63,074 nucleotides of DNA, taken from Legionella feeleii (GTDB taxonomy: Bacteria > Pseudomonadota > Gammaproteobacteria > Legionellales > Legionellaceae). Of the stretch, positions 8,666 to 15,732 are shown piece after piece. The position numbers and the translations under genes are program-made. The first letter of the stretch is position 1. The number at the start of each line of letters is the position of its first letter. Under the pieces are notes generated by a model. That model was not told the DNA's origin. It saw only the letters and a program-made list of their open reading frames with translations, and searched no databases. The stretch is from positions 1 to 63,074 of the forward strand of contig NZ_LNYB01000021.1 of assembly GCF_001467625.1 (NCBI RefSeq). The letters run 5' to 3'.

Positions 8666-8718
8666 GGGGGCAGGGCTTGAATCGTATATTCAACAATCAA
8701 AATTTAAGCCCTGCCCCC
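8666..8718. repeat. intergenic palindrome family, copy 2 (best formed)
   Basis: Thirteen-base perfect arms GGGGGCAGGGCTT and AAGCCCTGCCCCC enclose GAATCGTATATTCAACAA and TCAAAATTT. It sits between the convergent LRR gene and the small leader-peptide gene, so it could terminate both. Confidence 0.85.
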
Positions 8719-8746
8719 TATGACACATGCTTGTACAACGAATTTT

Positions 8747-8905
8747 TTATGTTTTTTTAGTTGTATCTGCTGGCCTTAAACAATAGGGTGGAGGGTTTGG
8801 ATTAGTTGTTGAACAATTCCCTCCGGCCACTTTATTTAATTCCTCAGTGGATAGTTTTTTACCTTGTTTGAGAGGTTTTTTTGACTTGAGTAATTTTCTA
8901 TTCAT
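8747..8905 (-). CDS. double-glycine leader peptide with 2-Cys, Pro-rich core
   Basis: 52 aa from ATG 8905, Shine-Dalgarno CGGAG seven bases upstream (an ATG 30 bases earlier lacks one). The N-terminal half is basic and ends LSTEELNKVAGG, a textbook bacteriocin-type double-glycine leader (ELxxVxGG) cut by C39-peptidase ABC exporters. The predicted 23-residue core (30-52) begins NCSTTNPNPPPYC and holds two Cys (31, 42) that could form a disulfide or be modified. No maturation enzyme, exporter or immunity gene adjoins it. Alternatives are a class II bacteriocin-like peptide, a signalling peptide, or a RiPP precursor. Confidence 0.65.
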   Translation of the reverse strand: MNRKLLKSKKPLKQGKKLSTEELNKVAGGNCSTTNPNPPPYCLRPADTTKKT

Positions 8906-9068
8906 AGCAAACTCCGCACGGCAGATCAAAGACAATTTTCAGTTGGTACTGTATAATTTTAGTACATATAGGTGTCTTTCACATTCTTGGCTTGGCATAA
9001 CGCATGCGACCAGGCCAGATTTATCTTCATCGAGGGAAGTAGTTTGAGGGAAAACTCTATATACAACA

Positions 9069-9112
9069 GGGGCTTGGCTTGAATCTTGTATTTAACCACC
9101 ACCACTCAACCC
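9069..9112. repeat. intergenic palindrome family, copy 3 (degenerate)
   Basis: GGGGCTTGGCTTGAAT, CTTGTATTTAACCACC, ACCACTCAACCC matches the family on the left and decays on the right. It lies 105 bp past the 3' end of the minus-strand acetyltransferase gene. Confidence 0.55.
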
Positions 9113-9216
9113 AAATGGGCTAAACTGGAAAAACGCTCATGGGGAAGTGTAACTTATTCTTTGATCTGGCCTATTTGGCAGAAAACTTGATCTTAATGGC
9201 ATTCTTTGTATGCCCA

Positions 9217-9648
9217 TTAGAGGGCTGGCTTTAGATCTTTTCTAAGATAAATTCTATCATGGCCTAATAAATAATTGTCCAGACGTCCTATGACAAGGAA
9301 TCCCTGCTTAATATAAAAGTCCTCTGCTTGAAATTCATAGGTATCAACAAATATTTTCAGAATATTTTTGCTCAAGGCTTGCTCGATAACCTTGTTAATT
9401 AAATGAGAACCTATACGGTTTTTACGATATTTTTCATCTACCCATAAGATATCAATATACAACGCATCACTGTGCTCCCATACAGTGGCACCTCCTATCA
9501 TATCCCCTTGTTTGTTTTTAGCTAAAATACTAAATTGGCTAGCCTGTTCATTGAGGATTCTGGAATTAAATTCCAGTATTTTCTCTCTTAAAAGGGAGTT
9601 ATCCCTAGCGTTAGGACTGTTATCAACGATGTAATTAATACTATTCAT
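9217..9648 (-). CDS. GNAT family N-acetyltransferase
   Basis: 143 aa, intact. Family role: transfer of an acetyl group from acetyl-CoA to an amine. Motif A is clear: LYIDILWVDEKYRKNRIGSH (about residues 70-90) includes the R/K-x-x-x-x-G acetyl-CoA loop, followed by the helix INKVIEQALSKN and the motif B region FVDTYEFQAEDFYIKQGF. Substrate cannot be predicted. ATG 9648 is the only reasonable start. It stands alone between intergenic repeats, and neighbouring acetyltransferase genes at 54-165 and 5429-5982 are broken, so this may be the surviving one of several acquired cassettes. Confidence 0.88.
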   Translation of the reverse strand: MNSINYIVDNSPNARDNSLLREKILEFNSRILNEQASQFSILAKNKQGDMIGGATVWEHSDALYIDILWVDEKYRKNRIGSHLINKVIEQALSKNILKIFVDTYEFQAEDFYIKQGFLVIGRLDNYLLGHDRIYLRKDLKPAL

Positions 9649-9730
9649 TATAATGCTCGTTTATATGAGATCCTGATATCCTATGAATGGGTCAAGGCCG
9701 GAATTTTGATTTTCTAATTGATGTAAAACT

Positions 9731-9760
9731 GGGGCAGGGTTGGAATCTTCGCTCAATATT
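9731..9760. repeat. intergenic palindrome family, copy 4 (left half only)
   Basis: GGGGCAGGGTTGGAATCTT resembles the family left arm; the right arm is not found, so this looks like a truncated copy. The rest of the gap to 10024 has an open stretch (about 9890-9994, ending KIFRYAKLSQGGHRKS) without a start codon that I do not recognise. Confidence 0.45.
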
Positions 9761-10024
9761 CTGCTATAAAAATTCAATGTCGCTTCGCCAGTTTGAATGG
9801 AGTGGCTCATCAAATGTGCTCTTTCTACATCCCTAAAGAGGTTTCATATTATCGAATAATAAGAAATACTCAAGCTTGCAGAAAGTCACTGATAAACAGG
9901 GTATTCACTTAGCCCGGGACTTAAGTGGAAATGTGTCCATGAAAAAAATTTTTCGTTATGCCAAACTCAGTCAGGGCGGCCATAGAAAGTCTTAAACCAT
10001 TGATTAGCTAACTGGGGAAGTAAG

Positions 10025-10219
10025 ATGAGATTTATATGTAATATAGATAAAACAGATCGCATAAACCGGGCAATAATTGGTTTAGCACTGTGTATTGCGG
10101 CACTGTTTGGAATGGGAAAGTATTTTTATATTGCATTAGGACTGGTATTGATCATAGAGGGCGTTGTTGGTTGGTGCTCTATCCCCTATGTGCTGGCTAA
10201 GGTCAAGCGACTGTTCTAA
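10025..10219 (+). CDS. small inner-membrane protein, DUF2892 family
   Basis: 64 aa, start ATG 10025 with Shine-Dalgarno GGGGAAG. It has two hydrophobic segments (about 15-30 and 34-50) and the N-terminal N-x-x-x-x-D-R-x-x-R-x-x-x-G pattern with a late GWC motif typical of DUF2892 (YgaP C-terminal-like) proteins. In other bacteria such proteins often accompany rhodanese or sulfur genes, but none is adjacent here. Function unknown. A serine-recombinase fragment follows directly. Confidence 0.8.
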   Translation: MRFICNIDKTDRINRAIIGLALCIAALFGMGKYFYIALGLVLIIEGVVGWCSIPYVLAKVKRLF

Positions 10220-10345
10220 AGACAATTAAAAGAACGATCTCTTGCTGGTCTTGAGGCTGCTCGGGGTCGGCAAGGCGGTAGATCAGAAAAATTTACTGAT
10301 GAGCAGAAGAGGCTAGTCAAAAACCTCGTAGTCTCGCAGTTAATA
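10220..10345 (+). pseudogene. C-terminal fragment of a serine recombinase (resolvase/invertase)
   Basis: In the frame after the DUF2892 stop, codons read LKERSLAGLEAARGRQGGR followed by SEKFTDEQKRLVKNLV. The pattern ER-x-x-AGL-x-AAR-x-x-GR-x-GGR joins the catalytic domain to the DNA-binding domain in Hin/Tn3-type recombinases. No start, no catalytic Ser domain, and the helix-turn-helix is degraded, so it is a relic of a mobile element. Confidence 0.65.
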
Positions 10346-10399
10346 AAAAACATTCCATGCAATTGCTGTGTGCTTGGAAAAATGATCAAATTGATATTT

Positions 10400-10837
10400 C
10401 TAACTTAGAGCTTGTATTTCTACCATAGACGAACTTGTGATTCCCAGGCGACTAGCAGCAGCATAAGAAAGATCTATAAGTCGCGTACTGTAAAAGGGGC
10501 CGCGATCATTAATACGAACTACGACTGTTCGTCCATTTTTTAGATTCCTGACTCGTAGTCGGGTATTAAATGGAAGCGTAGGATGTGCTGCTGTCATAGA
10601 ATACATATTGTATCGCTCTCCATTAGATGTCTTACGATGATGGAAGCGTTTACCATAAAACGTAGCGAGTCCTCGTGCTTTATACCCTTTTGCAGATCTA
10701 AGAGGTGTATATACTTTACCCCTAACTTTATAAGAAGCTGGTTCATGTGCTTGATGCTTTGTTTTCATACAGGCGGTTAAACTGAGTAGCAATCCTGTAA
10801 TGACAAAACAGTGCATAGTTTTAATGGCTATTCTCAT
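10400..10837 (-). CDS. RlpA-like septal/cell-wall lipoprotein
   Basis: 145 aa. An N-terminal signal peptide ends in the lipobox LTAC (Cys 23), so it should be lipidated and periplasmic. Residues ~55-143 form the double-psi beta-barrel of RlpA: GLATFYGKRFHHRKTSNGERYN, then TAAHPTLPFNTRLRV and the NDRGPF motif with the conserved Asp. RlpA proteins are lytic transglycosylases acting on denuded peptidoglycan or bind it at the septum. There is no C-terminal SPOR domain, so this is the short form. Single gene, ATG 10837. Confidence 0.88.
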   Translation of the reverse strand: MRIAIKTMHCFVITGLLLSLTACMKTKHQAHEPASYKVRGKVYTPLRSAKGYKARGLATFYGKRFHHRKTSNGERYNMYSMTAAHPTLPFNTRLRVRNLKNGRTVVVRINDRGPFYSTRLIDLSYAAASRLGITSSSMVEIQALS

Positions 10838-11047
10838 GTTTATTCCTAAATACCAAATGAGCTTTGAAAAATAACATATTGATTAAAATCTGGCGACCTA
10901 TTCATTCAATCCGGCCTAGTGTAATGAAAAAAGAGTGCCTATACAAACAACCACAGCGCGCAATTCCCTGCGTTTTTCAAAAGCAAAAAATCAAAATAAG
11001 CGGCCAATGAACTGGATAGTTAACGACCATTAAAATTATAACCAGTG

Positions 11048-11461
11048 TTAATGATCGGTATTTGGTAATTCATCAAATCGTTTTAAATCAGCTAACCCAT
11101 CTTCCCAAGCGGAACGACTGGCAAAATAAATATGGGCTGTTGGCTCCAGGGAACTATCGCTATCCAGTGTTCCTGCAGGTAAAACCACATGAGAGTTCTC
11201 TTCCTGTCGAGGAAGTGGGCTTCCACAAATAGTGCAAAATGCACGTTGCTTTCTTGTTCCCTTCAACGCGAAATAAGTAATATTATTCTGACCCCTTTCC
11301 CATGCTAATAGAGCATTGCTAAAGAAAACATTGGCCCCATGGATGGTACCAGTTTCTTTTCTACATCGACTACAGTGACATAAAAACATCGCGGTTGGTT
11401 TCTCTCCGGTAATGACGTACCGACAAGAGCCACATAAACATTCACCTGAATATTGATTCAT
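11048..11461 (-). CDS. GFA-domain (CENP-V/Gfa-like) zinc protein
   Basis: 137 aa. Cys pairs typical of the glutathione-dependent formaldehyde-activating fold are present: CLCGSCRY near residue 9, CHCSRCRKETG near residue 28 and CTICGSPL near residue 76. These bind zinc and, in Gfa, glutathione adducts. Most family members have unknown substrates, so a formaldehyde role is not claimed. No neighbours in formaldehyde metabolism. ATG 11461; no signal peptide, hence cytosolic. Confidence 0.85.
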   Translation of the reverse strand: MNQYSGECLCGSCRYVITGEKPTAMFLCHCSRCRKETGTIHGANVFFSNALLAWERGQNNITYFALKGTRKQRAFCTICGSPLPRQEENSHVVLPAGTLDSDSSLEPTAHIYFASRSAWEDGLADLKRFDELPNTDH

Positions 11462-11663
11462 TATAGAAACTCCTAAATTCCTAAATTCTCAAGCACGAAA
11501 TTCCATTGAGTATACTTCTCTAAAAGTTAAAAAATATAGAAACGTGAGCGCATTATGCGTTTCATATTAAATGAGAAGATGGATTTTTCTGATTATTATT
11601 TTTTCAACTGAAGAAAAATTGATCTATTATTAAAAAGTACCTTCTTTGCTATAGGACAAAATC

Positions 11664-11840
11664 ATGAAAGAGTCTCCAAGAAAACCCTCTAAAAATAAGA
11701 AAATCGTTAAAAATGAGGATTTAAAAAATATTTCTGGAGGTGGTTTAAAAGATGCATTCAATCCACCGAGAAACAACGATGATTTGCCCGATCCCGCTGA
11801 GGAGATTCGTCGTATACTTAATGAGAAACTTAACCGTTAG
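11664..11840 (+). CDS. double-glycine leader peptide A (paralogue of 34858-35025)
   Basis: 58 aa. ATG 11664 follows TATAGGACAAAATC with AGGA as ribosome binding site. The leader is MKESPRKPSKNKKIVK then NEDLKNISGG (Gly-Gly at 25-26), a bacteriocin-type double-glycine processing signal. The predicted core (27-58) starts GLKDAFNPPRNND and is acidic then basic, without Cys. The same leader, and the same ~35 bp upstream (ATTAAAAA, then TACCTTCTTT, then TATAGGACA), recur at 34858-35025 on the other strand. Core sequences differ, as is typical of bacteriocin or signalling peptide families. No exporter adjoins it. It is too short for standard ORF thresholds, so easily missed. Confidence 0.7.
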   Translation: MKESPRKPSKNKKIVKNEDLKNISGGGLKDAFNPPRNNDDLPDPAEEIRRILNEKLNR

Positions 11841-11892
11841 TCGCATGAATTATTTTAAATGGGCAACAGCAAATTCCGACCATCACAGCATC

Positions 11893-11949
11893 ATGGTCAA
11901 GGTTTGATTTTTGTATTTAACCATCAAAATTCACACCTTGACCCTCATA
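11893..11949. repeat. intergenic palindrome family, copy 5
   Basis: ATGGTCAAGGTTTGATT, TTTGTATTTAACCATCAAAA and CACACCTTGACCCTCAT. The arms GGTCAAGGT/ACCTTGACC pair perfectly. It starts 52 bp after the leader-peptide gene. Confidence 0.8.
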
Positions 11950-12145
11950 GTACTCTAAATCATGATAACTTATGCCGTTTACAATACCACCGCACATATA
12001 GCAAAATGAGAACTCCATAAAGGTGACGGCATTTGAAATCGATTGGATTTTAGATATTTACTGCCCTATAAAAGATGAGCATTATAGCCTAATCTTTATT
12101 TTTGCAACGCAGCCCGAAATAATACCGGGGAAATGGATTTTATCA

Positions 12146-13570
12146 ATGCGAAAACTCGTTAAAATAACCATTGCATTAGTTATTTTGTTTTTTTTAAACA
12201 ATGCTTATACAGGTATCCCATTATGGACTGTTATACCTGATCCCAATTACCCGACCAGTCTCTATCTTACTCCTATGGGTAAGGCAAATGTCGTATATAC
12301 CGTCACCAACAAATCACACAAAACACATACTTTGGCGATGCAACCCATTCGAGGGGTAACTCAAATTACCTCAGGGGATAATTGTTCGAGTGTATTTACT
12401 TTAGCGTATCAAAAATCTTGTACACTGAGCTTATCAATTAATGGCAATCTTTTGACAGGCGATATACACGGCGGACCTGTTGTTTGTGAGCAGGGAGGTA
12501 CATTTGAGTGCTATCAACCAAGTTTTCCCAATATCTTGAATATTATCTTTATCCCTATTGCACGATATCTAATTACGCCTATAGCAGGTGTAAATGGGGC
12601 AATTAATCCTGATAATCCGCAGACAGTACTCGCTGGAAGTAGCTTAACGTTTACTGCCAGGCCAAACTCCGGATATCAGGTTGATCAATGGTTGGTAGAT
12701 GGTGGTATAGCTCAAAAGGGAGGAAGTACTTTTACCCTGGCGCAGATTGATACCAATCATACCGTAGAAGCTACCTTTACCCGAAGCGGCACAATCTTTG
12801 TTGGCACAGCAGGTGGAGAAGTTTATTTTTCAATAAATAATGGCTTAAATTGGAATACGACAACAACGCCTTCACCTGGATTTTCAGTGAATAGTGTCTT
12901 TGCAACACCGACTACACTTTATGCAGGTAGTGCAGATGGTAAAGTCTACTACTCAACTAATAATGGCGTTACGTGGAATGCAACTGCAGCCGTTCCAGGT
13001 GGAACAGAGGTAAACAGTGTTTTTATTACGTCCATCGGCAATGTCTTAACTATTTATACCGGAACCCAAGACGGGCATGTTTATTATTCTATTGATGGAA
13101 TAACCTGGAATGCAACAACAAATCCGGGGGCTGGCGCAGTCAATAGCCTTTTTATTACACCTGCAAATACGCTCTATGCAGGAAGTAATGACGGTAATGC
13201 TTATTATTCTACCGATAACGGTACTAATTGGATTCAAATTATAGGGCCTGAATCCAACTTGGCTGTCCCCATCCAAAATATTTTTGCGGTCAATAACCAG
13301 CTGTATGTCAATATTCGCAAAATTTCATCCAACAGTACCTTACCAGCCGGAACGGTTGATTTTGAATACACCTACACCAGTAATAGTTTGACGAATACCA
13401 ACCCTACATGGAATTTATTATCGCAAATAACGTACACCTTATTTGTCAATGCAGATGCCAGTGCAATTTATGCTGGCACGCAAGATGGCTATATATTCTC
13501 ATTAACCACAGGCGATGAGCTGGGATTTATTACCTATAGCCCTATCTCCAGCTTATTTTTTATAAGTTAA
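12146..13570 (+). CDS. exported protein with Asp-box (BNR-like) repeats
   Basis: 474 aa from ATG 12146 (frame opens at 12023, but the signal peptide MRKLVKITIALVILFFLNNA starts here). Order: signal peptide; an N-terminal ~110-residue beta domain (VIPDPNYPTSLYLTPMGKA ... CTLSLSING) shared with the protein at 19283-20926; a divergent InlB-type B repeat (GAINPDNPQTVLAGSSLTF ... NHTVEATF); then five or six Asp-box/BNR-like units such as GKVYYSTNNGVTWNAT. Asp-boxes are structural turns of beta-propellers as in sialidases, but no sialidase active-site Arg set is evident, so I claim a propeller fold only. Lies 16 bp before the sedolisin gene and is probably co-transcribed. Confidence 0.75.
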   Translation: MRKLVKITIALVILFFLNNAYTGIPLWTVIPDPNYPTSLYLTPMGKANVVYTVTNKSHKTHTLAMQPIRGVTQITSGDNCSSVFTLAYQKSCTLSLSINGNLLTGDIHGGPVVCEQGGTFECYQPSFPNILNIIFIPIARYLITPIAGVNGAINPDNPQTVLAGSSLTFTARPNSGYQVDQWLVDGGIAQKGGSTFTLAQIDTNHTVEATFTRSGTIFVGTAGGEVYFSINNGLNWNTTTTPSPGFSVNSVFATPTTLYAGSADGKVYYSTNNGVTWNATAAVPGGTEVNSVFITSIGNVLTIYTGTQDGHVYYSIDGITWNATTNPGAGAVNSLFITPANTLYAGSNDGNAYYSTDNGTNWIQIIGPESNLAVPIQNIFAVNNQLYVNIRKISSNSTLPAGTVDFEYTYTSNSLTNTNPTWNLLSQITYTLFVNADASAIYAGTQDGYIFSLTTGDELGFITYSPISSLFFIS

Positions 13571-13586
13571 TCCAGGGAACTCTTTC

Positions 13587-15524
13587 ATGACAAAACTTAA
13601 ATTTTTGTTGCCATTGGGGTTTATTGTTATGACTTCCTTTGCGGCTCAAACAACGACTTTAGTCAGTTTACCTAACCCTGGGGCACAGTTACTTAATCAA
13701 GCCCGCTTAATTAAGGAGGCCGCAGCAGACACTCAATTCTCATTTAATGTCTGGTTAAAATTACGTAACAAACAAGACCTGGATCAATTGGTTCAGGATG
13801 TTTATGATCCTAAGAGTCCACGTTACCAGCAGTTTTTAACGCGCGCTCTTTTTGAAGAAAAATTTGCACCCGACCAAGAAGCAGAAGAAAAGGTATCTCA
13901 TTTTTTTCTGAATCATGGGATGCAGGCCAACATAGTGAATCACAGTATTCGTGTCACTGGTTCTGCGGCACAAATTGAACAGGCCTTGCATGTGCAAATG
14001 AACTACTATCGCTATAAAAATAAAGTTTTTCACGCCAATGCAGGTACCCCGAGACTAATGCCTGAGATTGCTCAATATGTGGCTGAAATTACAGGACTAA
14101 ATACCATACCCGAATTTCAGGAAAACATCGGTCATGCTAAAGCGGAAACTCAAAGTACAACTCATGATTTAAATTTCCTCGAGAATAATTTCATCCCTAC
14201 CGCACTCCCTACTACTATTTCCTTACAGGGATTTTCTGGTGCCAATCTACGAAAAACGTATAACTTAAGTAATATTCCTAAAATTAATGGAGTACGTTTA
14301 AATGGCTTGGGACAAACCTTAGTCATTGTCGATAAATGTGGTACCAATGGGCCCGCACAAATCTTAAGTGATGCGAATCAGTATTTTAAGATGAATGGCA
14401 TCGCCCCTTTTATTATTTCAGGTCCTGCAAAAAATTTTGCAATCGTGAACCCTGATGGAAGTCCCTTTACAAATTGTCCAAATGCATCATCTTTCAGTAG
14501 AGAGATTGTTCTCGATATTGAAGCGTCACATACCATCGCCTCAGGAGATAATACCGTTTTGGTTTTAGGTACTGACCAGCGAACTACGTTAATGGATGTC
14601 ATTAATACGTTAATACAGAATAATTATACTATTGCCGGTTTTACCAATGCGTATGTGATATCGAATAGTTGGAGCAGCCCTGAAAGCTTTGATGCGGCAC
14701 TTGAATCAAGTTTACAGCTTGCTGCCGCTGCGGGAATTAGTATTAACTTTTCTTCAGGTGACTGTGGTGATAATACCTATACCAACGCAGGAAAATGCAA
14801 TGGCTCGCCGCCTTTAGTAACTGTCAATTATCCGTCAAGTTCAGCCTATGTTACAGCAGTTGGCGCAACAGCCTTGTTTGTCGACAATAATTACAATTAT
14901 GCGTTTGAAACCGTTTGGGGAACTGTGGAATCAGTCGGTGGGGTATTATCATACACTGGAGGAACAGGTGGCGGAATTAGTCAATTTTATGGGCCAGTTC
15001 CCTGGCAAAGTTCGATTAGCAGTTTTACCGCAGGAGGTTATGGCATTATAAATAATTTTGGTAACCGCCGTGCTTTGCCAGATGTTGCCATGCTAGGTGA
15101 TCCTCGTACAGGCTTATTGATTATTGCTAATGGGACACAAGTACAAGATGGCGGTACCAGTCTGGCTTGTCCCTTATTCTCGGCAACGCTGGTATTAGTG
15201 AATCAGGCACGCAGCCTTCTCAATAAGGCCACACCAATTGGCCAGGCAGCACCTTACTTATATCAGCAAAATAATCTTTTATTAGCCAATAGGGCAATTA
15301 ATCTTATTATTCCACCGAGCATAATGATTAATGGAGCCACCCAACCCCCTTCAACATTAATAGATAATACGCCCGCTCCCGCTTCGTCATTTACAATCGG
15401 TAATGTGACCTTTGGTTGGGATTCGTCTCTAACACTTGAGCCAGAAAATCAATTTTGGAATGATGGCGTAGGAGTGGGCTCGCCGAATATCCCTAATTTT
15501 GTAATGGCAATGGCCAATATGTAA
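13587..15524 (+). CDS. secreted sedolisin-family (S53) serine-carboxyl protease
   Basis: 645 aa. Signal peptide (1-20), pro-kumamolisin activation domain (about 45-175, with YDPKSPRYQQFLT), then the S53 catalytic domain (215-640). The family triad is visible: E306 and D310 in SREIVLDIE, and nucleophile S525 in GGTSLACP; oxyanion Asp is D392 in SSGDCGD. Sedolisins are acid-active endo/tripeptidyl peptidases, consistent with work in an acidified compartment or outside the cell (inference). ATG 13587 has AGGGAA upstream and the gene is 16 bp behind the Asp-box protein. A family palindrome follows the stop. Confidence 0.9.
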   Translation: MTKLKFLLPLGFIVMTSFAAQTTTLVSLPNPGAQLLNQARLIKEAAADTQFSFNVWLKLRNKQDLDQLVQDVYDPKSPRYQQFLTRALFEEKFAPDQEAEEKVSHFFLNHGMQANIVNHSIRVTGSAAQIEQALHVQMNYYRYKNKVFHANAGTPRLMPEIAQYVAEITGLNTIPEFQENIGHAKAETQSTTHDLNFLENNFIPTALPTTISLQGFSGANLRKTYNLSNIPKINGVRLNGLGQTLVIVDKCGTNGPAQILSDANQYFKMNGIAPFIISGPAKNFAIVNPDGSPFTNCPNASSFSREIVLDIEASHTIASGDNTVLVLGTDQRTTLMDVINTLIQNNYTIAGFTNAYVISNSWSSPESFDAALESSLQLAAAAGISINFSSGDCGDNTYTNAGKCNGSPPLVTVNYPSSSAYVTAVGATALFVDNNYNYAFETVWGTVESVGGVLSYTGGTGGGISQFYGPVPWQSSISSFTAGGYGIINNFGNRRALPDVAMLGDPRTGLLIIANGTQVQDGGTSLACPLFSATLVLVNQARSLLNKATPIGQAAPYLYQQNNLLLANRAINLIIPPSIMINGATQPPSTLIDNTPAPASSFTIGNVTFGWDSSLTLEPENQFWNDGVGVGSPNIPNFVMAMANM

Positions 15525-15539
15525 TGGATTGATAATGTA

Positions 15540-15588
15540 GGGAGGGCTTGAATTTTGTATTAACCATCAAAACCAAAGTCCTGTCCCC
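15540..15588. repeat. intergenic palindrome family, copy 6
   Basis: GGGAGGGCTTGAATTTTG, TATTAACCATCAAAACC, AAAGTCCTGTCCCC; starts 15 bp after the protease stop codon. Confidence 0.75.
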
Positions 15589-15732
15589 ATCGTTTTGAAA
15601 AGCATGCAGCAACCTTCCAAATGTGAAGTATATATAACGATAAAATTACCGATGTGATACGGTGTTCCGGGCTTGGGAGTAACAAAATAGGTTGGGTGAT
15701 AAGGTCGGGCACAGGACCCGACCGATACTGCA

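Noticed and set aside
9661-9810. 49-aa minus-strand frame upstream of the acetyltransferase (MSHSIQTGEATLNFYSRILS)
   Set aside because: Weak ribosome binding site, overlaps a truncated palindrome copy and has no recognisable similarity.
13587-15524. subtilisin (S8) reading of the secreted protease
   Set aside because: The GTSLACP motif could suggest S8, but the pro-kumamolisin domain and the E-x-x-x-D pair (306/310) indicate S53.
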